Assembly: GCA_015680685.1 (NCBI GenBank)
Contig: MNCI01022277.1
Span: 551,005-615,004, forward strand
Length of the DNA stretch: 64,000 nucleotides
Source: Gnetum montanum
Lineage: Eukaryota > Streptophyta > Gnetopsida > Gnetales > Gnetaceae
Reading direction: 5' to 3'
Numbering within the stretch: the first letter of the stretch is position 1; the number at the start of each line of letters is the position of its first letter. Shown piece by piece: positions 11,207-20,167 of this stretch. The notes beneath the pieces are model-generated. The model did no database searches, was not told where the DNA came from, and worked only from the letters and a program-made list of their open reading frames with translations. The position numbers were made by a program, and so were the translations under genes.

Positions 11207-11981
11207 TGATGAATTGTTTAGTTGATACGTCGACTAGGCCACATTAATGGAGTATCCATCCATGCATTAATGCAACCTCGTTAACACAGAGTCTGTCTCT
11301 AGCTATAAATATGCACACACCCACTGCATTTATGGCATCTTTTCGAGTAGTTATAGTGAAACTCTTGTAGTTTGCTCCTGTAAAAGTTAGAATATTTTCC
11401 AAGTGCTCGCAACAGATGTGAGAAAGGTGTACAACTCTTTATTCAAGCACTAATGTACCTAAGCCCATTAGCGTGATCCGAAATAAAGACAAGCTTTTTG
11501 AGCATTCCTTGTATCATTTGGATTTAATCACTTAACCATTTTAATAGTTTAATATTTCAATGCTTTAATAATTTCAGAAGCTCTTATTATTATCACTTTA
11601 CTGTTATTGTCGTTTCATATTTTATGAGAACCATAGGCACGACCATCTCAAACATATATCAAACACTTAGTACCTAGTGACGCATAACATTTGGTAATCC
11701 AATAGTGGTTCGAGTATGCTCAAGATGTGCACAGAAGATGGGATTGGTTGCTTATGCTAGGGAGAGTTAAGTTATAGAGTGGAACAATTATAAATTACAC
11801 AACTTTCCATTCCCTGCAATTAAAGAATTAGACCTTAAAAGATAAAAAAAAAACCAATAAAAATAATTTGCCTCAATCTCACTTAACCATAGTTTTAGAA
11901 NAAAACAATAAAAATAATTTGCCTCAATCTCACTTAACCATAGTTTTAGAATATCACAAGTGAGGTTGGGAAGACAACGAC
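11207..11981 (+). mobile_element. 3' LTR of Athila-like element P, cut by the assembly gap
   Basis: Starts TGATGAATTG after a polypurine tract. The TATA box TATAAATA is at 11304-11311, and an 'aataaagac' polyadenylation-type signal lies near 11483. Downstream it carries the family phrases seen in 60902-61694, such as 'ttgggaagacaacga' just before the N run. The last ~100 bp and the primer-binding region are lost in the gap. The U3 has 'GTCGACTAGGCC', related to the GTCAACTAGGCC motif of LTR H. Confidence 0.8.
11852..11950. other. Assembly seam: overlapping duplicate around single N (11901)
   Basis: The ~50 bases 'aaaacaataaaaataatttg...' to 'agttttagaa' occur twice, once on each side of one N. 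This is how two contigs with an unmerged overlap look, so the duplication is probably not real. Confidence 0.85.
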
Positions 11982-12336
11982 NNNNNNNNNNNNNNNNNNN
12001 NNNNNNNNNNNNNNNNNNNNNNNNNNNNNNNNNNNNNNNNNNNNNNNNNNNNNNNNNNNNNNNNNNNNNNNNNNNNNNNNNNNNNNNNNNNNNNNNNNNN
12101 NNNNNNNNNNNNNNNNNNNNNNNNNNNNNNNNNNNNNNNNNNNNNNNNNNNNNNNNNNNNNNNNNNNNNNNNNNNNNNNNNNNNNNNNNNNNNNNNNNNN
12201 NNNNNNNNNNNNNNNNNNNNNNNNNNNNNNNNNNNNNNNNNNNNNNNNNNNNNNNNNNNNNNNNNNNNNNNNNNNNNNNNNNNNNNNNNNNNNNNNNNNN
12301 NNNNNNNNNNNNNNNNNNNNNNNNNNNNNNNNNNNN
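11982..12336. other. Assembly gap (355 N)
   Basis: Run of N. It hides the end of LTR P and the junction with the OSCA-like locus. Open frames drawn through it are meaningless. Confidence 0.99.
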
Positions 12337-12533
12337 TGCAATTCTTGTCCATGTTAACATGAGTAAATAATTTGAAAGTTTTTCAACCTTAGATAAAATT
12401 GATCTAATGTCTATGGTAATTCAAATGAACTATCATACATACATTATATAAACAATAAACACCTATTTTAATAATAAAACAACATGACTTTAGTTTTAAA
12501 AAAAAAACATAAAATGTATACGTCTAGCCAACA

Positions 12534-12648
12534 TCATTTTGATGAAATAAAATTTAATCGTGTTGTGGCTATCATATTGTATTCTACATACAAGACATAA
12601 CATGTCCAAATTGCAACCACGTATGCCATAACAAGATGAGCCCAATAC
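12534..12648 (-). pseudogene. OSCA/CSC1-like exon 3 (start)
   Basis: Acceptor 'tttttcag' at 12650-12649. It encodes YWAHLVMAYVVAIWTCYVL, then EYNMIATTRLNFISSK and a TGA. The family has Arg (often CGA) at the stop position, so this looks like a C-to-T decay event. Beyond it I cannot follow the frame. Confidence 0.8.
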
Positions 12649-12812
12649 CTGAAAAATTATTATACACATGAAAATTCAATTAACATAAATATGTGCTTGA
12701 TAACAATGAAGTAGCAACAATTTCTCATTATAAAAAAATGAAGTATTATATTTATCAAATAATTATGCATTTTGATTAGATGGAAAAAAGCCACAATAAT
12801 AGTTAAGTAAAC

Positions 12813-12973
12813 TATAAGAACCACTTTTGATATTTGATATTGAAAGCTTATCAATATCATTGTAAACAAACTGATTATTCTTAGCTTCTTTTGCTACTAG
12901 AAATCCACTCATGGCATTGATAGGAATAAACACTATGAAAATAAGAATTTCCAAAGGCACAAATATTTTCAAT
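12813..12973 (-). pseudogene. OSCA/CSC1-like exon 2
   Basis: Acceptor 'tgatgcag' precedes A|TTGAAAATATTT (LKIF). The exon encodes a hydrophobic helix (LEILIFIVFIPINA) and DIDKLSISNI, the most recognisable motif of the family's N-terminal domain. The donor is weak: 'tata|GTTTAC', where family members usually have AG|GT. Confidence 0.85.
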
Positions 12974-13858
12974 CTGCATCAATAAAAATCAAGATACAAA
13001 GAATGAGCTACTATTGCTTATCAGTTACTCATTTACCTCCACAAGGATAAAGGTGAAAATGAATAAAAGTTAAAAACATCCTTTTAAAAATTTAGTGCAC
13101 ATGAGAACAATCCCTTAGAGTATATTGAAAAATGGTTTAACCTACATTCTAAAAATTTTCTAATCCATCTCAAATTCTCTTTAAGCATTCTTACACTATT
13201 CTTTTAACTTTCACTTGGTTCATTTTATTATCTTCACATTTGTGTTAAACGTATCCAAATTTACTTTACTTAATGACACTTCCTTTACATTTTCAAATTT
13301 CACTTTTCTAAAACTAAAATTTAATTATACCTGTATGGCATCCCAAAAGATTTGTAAGACAAAAAAAATTGTACAAAACACATCAATAGCACTAAATCCT
13401 AAATACAATAGATGTTTCCAATATTTATGTAGTTTCAACACTTGTTCTATGTAATGTCCTAGAACAAACATTGGTAGCTTGAATAGCTCATACAAATTTT
13501 GACTTAAGATTTGCAATTTTCTTCTGAAGAAAGCTATTCTGAAACATTCTAATAATACATTTTTCTCATCTTCCACCATTTGTAGGAGGCATAATCAACC
13601 TAATTTGCTCTCTTCTTGCAAATTATTCCATGTTACAAATTTTAGTTTTAACTTAAAGTTGATGTCATTTCATTATTATTATACTAATTAATATTTGTAG
13701 AAAAATAGAAACAGCTACATGCAAATATTTCCTTTAATCATGCATGTTACCTCTAATATTTTCCCAATAAAATTTAAGTTTTGCATATGGGACTTGAGTT
13801 TATGACCTTGAATTCATCTAACAAACAATGCTTTTGAATTTTTTAATTTTCTTCCAAT

Positions 13859-14216
13859 ATTCCTAAGCAAGGCCTACTACTCCAGCAATGCTGGTCCCAA
13901 GCCCAAATATGAAAGGCAAAGGATTAGCATCAAATTGGTAGCCAATTATAAAACCTTGCCAAATCTCACTGATGAGTTCTTTTTTAGATTTTGGAGATGC
14001 TAAGGCATTCCCTAATGTGATGTGTAACAATCATAGCTCTTGGCTAGTGTGGAAAATGAGCAATGACCTAGTAAGGCATCCTCCAAAAATGACATGCAAC
14101 ATTATCATCTAGAACAAAAATCTAGCTTTTCATAGGAGCAAATGATTAAAAAGAACTCATGTCCATTTTGTTGGGACAAGGCTAGGATGATGACGATGAT
14201 TCCTAAGCAAGGCCTA
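13859..14216 (+). mobile_element. 5'-truncated RTE-like LINE (or SINE) insertion with 18-bp target duplicates
   Basis: The direct repeat ATTCCTAAGCAAGGCCTA occurs at 13859-13876 and 14199-14216. It flanks a 322-bp insert that begins near 'tggtcccaagccc' and ends 'ttgttgggacaaggct' plus a GAT-rich tail (14186-14198). A long target duplicate with a simple-repeat tail is the hallmark of target-primed retroposition. The 3' phrase 'gttgggacaaggct' with trinucleotide tail is typical of plant RTE-clade ends, from memory of the family and not from a search. Confidence 0.7.
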
Positions 14217-14677
14217 GGCCCCAAACTACACATTCATTGAGCATTTTAAGTTGCAAAATTGTTTAAAATAGAGAATTTTGAATTTCCCAAATCCAAATAT
14301 TTTTATTGATACATTTTTTCTTCATTTTGTATAAATCCTTTCAATCATTTGTAACTCCTTGTGATATATAATGCTTCTACTTATCATTTTGAGAGAATTC
14401 TAGTTCTAGATGTTTAGATTTATCCATAATTTTCACTTATCTATTATTTCACTGGAAATTATAAATTTCTTGTTAGTTCCACAAATTAACACTTTTGTTT
14501 CGTAACCATTCACCTTTATTCCTACATGTTTATAGAATTTTTGTAGTTGATGCAGCATTGTTTATAACCTTTTTTCTAAAGATTAAAATTAATATCCATG
14601 ATTGATCCAATTTTTTGCCATAATTTGCATGTACCTATTTAATCAACTCTTCTAGTTGATCAATAAAATGTCAAACA

Positions 14678-14771
14678 ATCGTGGTGATAGGGAATAGCTA
14701 CTTTACTCCTATATTACAGTAGCNGATCGTGGTGATAGGGAATAGCTACTTTACTCCTATATTACAGTAGC
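14678..14771. other. Assembly seam: overlapping duplicate around single N (14724)
   Basis: About 46 bases ('atcgtggtgatagggaatag' to 'attacagtagc') repeated on both sides of one N. Confidence 0.85.
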
Positions 14772-15989
14772 AATGACAAGATTTTCTAGTCTCAACACAC
14801 CCAATTTCTCTAGATATTTCTCCACATTTTCCAACCTTTTCCAATCCACATGTTGCTGGTGTCAAAGCTAATTCAATTTAGCAACGTAAAACTAAAGACA
14901 ACAATGAGATGGTTACATATCTATTTCACAAGGATGATTAGGACCAATGTTAGTACCTCCTCCTTAGCAAACTTGTCAACAAGAAATACTATTTTTATGC
15001 AACTATATATGTCTCCTTTACTTCCTCTATATTTTAGTTGTTTGTTAATATTTTACTACAAGTAAAAAGTAGCCATGCTCCACTACTTATTTTTGTATTC
15101 CAATAAAGCTAGCTTAAAATAGTTGTGAAATTTTATATAATGAAACAATAGACATCACTATCTCCACTTATAGGTTAAGCATAGAAATTCATCCAGTTCC
15201 AGTAGTTTGAAATGTTAACCACATGAGTTGATCACAATGTACTACCAGGTTGAGTATTCTAACAAATGTTTGCTTACCAGGTTGGAGATGTTGCAGATCT
15301 TTCGCCTCACCTATTTTCAACTCACATCTCAAGCATCCAAGTTCAATCTGGACAGTCATCAATTGGTTCATCTCCTGCAGCTATGGGAAAGACCTATGTG
15401 TTTCAGTTACACTTAGCATCAGTAATCTCTGCAAGGAAGTTTTCCCTTTTATTATGTGATTCACCATTGGCATTCCCTCTATCCTTAATTGAGAGCTCTT
15501 TGCCTCATCTAATTCTATGTCATTCTATTTTGTAAAAGGCCAGTCTGTGCGAACATTTGGTTGTGCCCACCCTGGGGTACCTCCTCTAATACTCGTTTAT
15601 TTCTAAGGTGTTTCCTGAGTGTCATTCACAATGTTCTCAGTTTTCCCCTTCCCTTAACCCTATGACTTATTCAAGTTGTTGTAACTGATGCACCTTTAAT
15701 TTCAATAAAACTTCTTTTCGAGGTCCGACACCCCCCCACAATGTACTACCCAAAGTAACTTCAACTCTTCAAGTGATTATCAAAATGAAAAACTAAGAGG
15801 CTTTTTTGGGATAAAAGAAGAAAGAATTATGTAACCCAAGAAATTTCTTCGTTCATCATAAGTATAAACATTAAATGTGTACAAACACTTGCAAAAATAA
15901 AATTGTCCAACTCTACCTAATTTTTCATTTAATCAAAATAGCTAGAAAGAGAGTAAAACATATTTTGAAACAACTATAAATAAACATAC

Positions 15990-16302
15990 CCAACTAGATA
16001 TATTTGAAGGTAAACAACATAATCAAGTTTTGTGTGGTTAATTAGTTCATCCTCTAGCATTTTTAAAGCTTTAGATATCCAATTAAAGAATCTAAAGTTT
16101 TTTTGTCATCCAAATTGACAAACTTTTCCACAAATGATTCAACATGTGTTGGACTCTACCTGGAATGCTTCAGATACCACTTTAGGAAGTACACTTTGTC
16201 ATTTATTGGTTGTAATCTAAGGATCACATATGCTAATAAGAATGCCAAAGTAGTGAGAATATTTATAATCATTGCAAGTCCAATGTCACTAAGTGTTGTC
16301 AT
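15990..16302 (-). pseudogene. OSCA/CSC1-like exon 1
   Basis: ATG at 16302-16300. The reading is MTTLSDIGLAMIINIL..., then LRLQPINDKVYFLKWYLK (family signature), an in-frame TAG, then SPTHVESFVEKFVNLD. A +1 shift in an A7 run follows, then NFRFFNWISKALKMLEDEL and so on to YLVG. The donor is GTATG at 15989. The chromovirus-type LTR begins only 22 bp upstream of the start codon. Confidence 0.85.
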
Positions 16303-16324
16303 TTGTCATGAGCTCCAACAAATT

Positions 16325-17868
16325 TGTAATACCCATTCATAGGGAGCAAGAGCTAACACCCAAAGCCCCCCATAAAGAAAGGTAGTTGAAAGAATAAAAT
16401 GAATAAGTGGCTTTCTTTCTACAACAATCAAACTAATATTAACCTATAAANCAAGTGGCTTTCTTTCTACAACAATCAAACTAATATTAACCTATAAAAT
16501 TAAAATAAAATCAATATTCATTTTAGTAATCAAGAGATAATTTTAAAAAGAAGTAGCCATAGTAAAATATCTGTGCAAGATTCATCAGATTAAAAAAATC
16601 AAACTTTTTTTTATTCAACCTAAAAAGAAGTATCTAATTAGGATCATTTACACATTTGTAAACCAAGAAAATAACCACAAAAGTAGACAAATTAACAATA
16701 TCAAATTTGTTCAATCACATAATAATATTTTATAATTTTCAACAACACATAAAACAAGATCATCTAAATTTAACTTTTCTAACCATTTTATCATTAATCA
16801 TTTAATCAGGAAAGTCATATGTTCAATAGAAGAGAATAGATAGATCATAACCATAAATTAACATTGTAGGTTCTCCCTCATTCCATCAACTTATAGAAAA
16901 TATCAAAATCAAACTTGAGAAGGTATAGGAAAAAAAAGTACAATTCAAGATTAAGATCTTAGATTTATGCATTTAAGGGGGAGGGTTCATCAACCAAATT
17001 CCAACCAAAACACAAGAATTCAACAATTTTAAAACATTCACAATTATCCATGGACTCTCAATTTCTGTCGATGGTACCAATCCTCATATCAAGGATCCTT
17101 GGCCCTTGTTAGCAATCTTTTGCCAAAAATGCCCCAAATTGTTATGGGTGTTTCTAAATTGTTATAAAAACAACCTTCATCCAAGTCATTTAAATGTGAT
17201 AAAGGTTTCAACAATCTTGATAATTTCATACAAGCATTGTAAAGGTAGTTAGGCAAGCAAGAAGAGAGAAGTTTGAGGAAATAAGCCCTTGTTGACCATC
17301 ATGAAACATAACAGAGATGGATTATTTTACCTCCTTGCTTGGATATCTTGCTTAGTAGGAGGAACTACCAAAATATTGGATTACTATGCAGCTCTTATAT
17401 TCTTTCTCGTTACTATCTCCTGTAGCAACCATAGTCTTCTCTCCCTTCCCAACCACACTTCCTATTGGTGTATCCCCTTTTTTTTTGTTCTACTCAACTA
17501 CTTTTGCCTTGTGTGTCTTTTTCCTCTCCTCCTCTTCTTATTTGTAGGTGGAATAAGGGATAATGGATGGTTTCTTATAACTGACTTATTGGGGACTATT
17601 TGTATTCTTTCTTTTCCTTTTTAAAGTTCTATCTCTTTTTTTCTCCACAATGAGTCGTGAGTTCAATTCTCTTCATGATCAATATAAAAAAACCAATAAA
17701 ATATTTATATTCACAGGTTGCAAGTTTGATTTCTAAATCAACAATTTTTGATATTTCAGAATTCAGATTTTGCTAGATCTCAAGTTCAATTCCTCTTTAT
17801 AATTACAAAACATTCCAACATAATATCTATCTCTTTATGATTCAAAATTTTCATAAGATGCAAGGAAA
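16325..17868 (-). mobile_element. Inverted LTR, same family as element R (probable solo LTR)
   Basis: The reverse complement of this block aligns with 18531-20097 from end to end. The shared outer end is TGTAATACCC / GGGTATTACA. The inner end is near 'cttRcatcttatga'. No primer-binding site follows its 3' end, and no polypurine tract precedes its 5' end, so it looks like a solo LTR. Its 3' end lies 22 bp upstream of the OSCA-like start codon and points the same way. It contains a seam at 16451. Confidence 0.8.
16405..16498. other. Assembly seam: overlapping duplicate around single N (16451)
   Basis: 'aagtggctttctttctacaa' and the following bases to 'aacctataaa' occur twice around one N. The matching LTR copy (about 19970-20015) has them once, which supports an artefact. 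Confidence 0.9.
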
Positions 17869-18530
17869 GAGTGGAACAAACCACTTCTCCTTGATTTTTT
17901 ATGTTAACAATTGTAATAGTCTTTTTGTGTGTTTGTGTGCATGTTTTGTTGACAAGTTGCATGTGTGCTTTATTTGGACTCTGGTGGAAATGGTTAATTG
18001 GAATAGTAACAAATTTGTTGATTAAATTTTTATATGTATTATGATTAAATGTTTAAATACTTTATGCATAAAAAATATACTTTAAAATATATGCTTGGAA
18101 TCTTTTAAAATAATAATAATAATAAGTATATGGGAAAACAAAATATTTTCTATTCTATTTCAATAAAGATGCTAAGAAACAAAAGAAAAATGGAGGACAG
18201 TACTCTAAGGTGTGCCTCAAGAGCTAAAACATGTATGTTGAGATGCAAAAGAATGCTCATATTGAGGAACTTGACTTATGAATCAAGTTGAAGGAACCTA
18301 ACCCATGAATCAAGGATATTATGTGCAAATATTGTAGCTTTACTCTTTTTAGTTTAAAATAGTATAGTATCACTACCTTCTCCATGGCTATAGAAAGGTT
18401 ATGTGATGACCTTTCAAGGCTCGTAAGACGATGGAAAAATTCACATCACTAATGACCTAAAAAAGAAGATGCCTTATTTTATTATGTATCCTAAATTGCC
18501 CCTACCATGAATCTATTTTGAAAAATTTTT
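17869..18530. other. Spacer between the two inverted LTRs
   Basis: 662 bp of AT-rich sequence with no match between the two sides. It contains short TG-rich and (AAT)n tracts. I see no gene or element signature in it. Confidence 0.5.
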
Positions 18531-20097
18531 CCTTACATCTTATGACAATTATGAATGATAAAGAGATAGATATTATACTGGAATGTTTTGCATTTGTAAT
18601 TATCAAGAGGAATTGAACCTAAGATCTAGCAAAATTTGAATTTTGAAATATCAAAAATTGTTGATTTAGGAATTGAACCTGCAACCTATGAATATACATA
18701 TTTTATTAATTTTTTTATAGTGATCATGAAGAGAATTGAACTCATGACTCATTTCTGAAAAAAAAAAGAGAGAAAACTTTAAAAAAAAAAAAGAATACAA
18801 ACAGTTCCAAGAAGTCAATTATAGGAAACCATCCATTATCCCTTATTCCAGCTATAAATAAGGAGAGAAGGAGAGAAAAAGAACACATAAGGCAAAAGTA
18901 GCTGAGAAAAACAAAAAATAGGGAATACAGCAACAGGCAGTGTGGCTGGGACTAGAGATAGTAAGGAGAAAGAAAATAAGTGATGCATAGCAATCCAATA
19001 TTATAATAATTTTTCTTAGTAAGCAAGATATCTAAGCAAGGAGGTAAAATGATCCATCTCTATTATGTTTGATAATGGCTAGCAAGGGTTGATTTTCTCA
19101 AACTCTTCTCTTCTTGCTTGCTTAACCACCTTCACAATGCTTGTATGAAATTATCAAGATTATTTTTGTAAGCTTAGATTGTTGAAACCTTTATTACTTT
19201 TTTTGGATCTCTCCACCCGTCCTCTACACTTTCACACCTAGTTTCTATCACGATTCATAAACACCCATAATGATTTGGGGCATTTTTGGCAAAAGATTGC
19301 CAAGAAGGACCAAGAATCCCTGATATGAGGATTGGTACCACCAATAGAAAGTGAAAGCTACCTTGAGCCCATGGATAATTCTGAATGTTTTAAAATTGTT
19401 GAATTTTTGGGTCTGGGCTAAAATTTGGCTGATGGACCCTCCCCCTTTGAATGCATAAATATAGGATCTAAATCTTAAATTATACCTTTTCTTCTATACC
19501 TTCTCAAGTTTGATTTTGATATCTTTTTATATAAGTTGATGAAGTGGGGGGAAACCTAGGATGTTAGTTTATGGTTGTGATCTATCTATTCCTTGTTATT
19601 GAACATATAAATTTCTGATTAAATAATTAATGGTAAAATAGTTAAAGAGCTAAATTCAAATGATGTTGTTTTGTGTGTTATTGGAAATTATAAAATAATA
19701 TTCTATGATTAAAAAAATCTGAGATTATTAATTTATCTACCGTTGTGGTAATTTCTTTGGTTTACAAATGTGTAAATGATCCTACTTAGATATTTCTTTT
19801 TAGGTTGAACAAAAAAAAGTTTGATTCATTTTTTTAATCTGATGAAGCTTGTATAGATATTTTTCTATGGCTATTTCTTTTTAAAATTATCTTTCGATTC
19901 TTAAAATTAATGTTGATTAACATGTTTCAAAGCTAGAGCTAGATCTAGGTGCTATTGATTTCATTTTAATTTTATAGGTTAATGTTAGTTTGATTGTTGT
20001 AAAAAGAAAGCCACCTAGAAATTTTTCTTCTTTCAACTAGCTTTCTTTCTGGGGGGCTTCAAGTACTAGCTCTTGCTCCGTATGAATGGGTATTACA
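18531..20097 (+). mobile_element. 5' LTR of chromovirus-like element R
   Basis: About 1.57 kb ending ...GGTATTACA, followed after three bases by a tRNA-Met-type primer-binding site. That fixes the 3' end. The 5' end (about 18531) is where similarity to the inverted copy stops; it reads 'TACATCTTATG' where the other copy has TGCATCTTATG, so the terminal TG may have decayed. Three GGAATTGAAC-like boxes lie near its start (18610-18740). Confidence 0.75.
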
Positions 20098-20100
20098 TTT

Positions 20101-20112
20101 TGGTATTAGAGC
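20101..20112 (+). other. Primer-binding site, tRNA-Met type
   Basis: TGGTATTAGAGC matches the initiator tRNA-Met site TGGTATCAGAGC at 11 of 12 positions, three bases after the LTR end. This primer is usual for plant chromoviruses. Confidence 0.8.
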
Positions 20113-20167
20113 ACCAGGTTTGGCTTTTCTTACTTTCCTTCAAACCTCTTATGAAGTCTAAATTTGT

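Larger units (their letters stand above)
12974..15989 (-). other. Intron 1 of the OSCA-like pseudogene and its contents
   Basis: A 3.0-kb AT-rich intron. It holds an RTE-like fragment with target duplicates (13859-14216), one assembly seam (14724) and an unidentified plus-strand stretch at 15250-15740. That stretch has a 89-codon open frame at 15266-15535 and ends 'aataaaacttctttt'; I do not recognise it. The rest shows nothing I can name. Confidence 0.6.
12534..16302 (-). pseudogene. OSCA/CSC1-like channel gene fragment (exons 1-3), decayed
   Basis: Three exons of the plant hyperosmolality-gated calcium channel family (OSCA, also called CSC1-like or early-response-to-dehydration-like membrane proteins) lie on the minus strand. 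Exon 1 starts MTTLSDIGLAMIINILTT, a first transmembrane helix, and ends KLDYVVYLQIYLVG. Exon 2 starts LKIFVP and holds DIDKLSISNI. Exon 3 reads WAHLVMAYVVAIWTCYVL and the following residues. Arabidopsis OSCA proteins have the same order (GLDSxVYLRIY-LG / LKIFxP / DIDKLSxSNI / FWTHIVMAYAF). The exon 1/2 junction restores a Gly codon (gg|a), a phase-2 intron. Defects: an in-frame TAG in exon 1, a frameshift at an A run, and TGA where Arg is expected in exon 3. The rest of the gene (RSN1_7TM part) is missing, presumably beyond element P. A functional gene is very unlikely. Confidence 0.85.

Noticed and set aside
11788-12370. Long open frames of 130-190 codons on both strands
   Set aside because: They run through the N gap; the residues are undefined.
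15266-15535. 89-codon plus-strand frame as a host gene
   Set aside because: I cannot match it to any family; a splice-like 'ttaccag' precedes it, but nothing else supports an exon.
16300-16324. Primer-binding site after the inverted LTR
   Set aside because: The minus-strand sequence TTTGTTGGAGCTC matches the tRNA-Met site poorly, and the OSCA-like ATG follows at once.
17289-17624. 111-codon hydrophobic frame resembling a membrane protein
   Set aside because: It lies inside the inverted LTR; the other LTR copy does not keep the frame.
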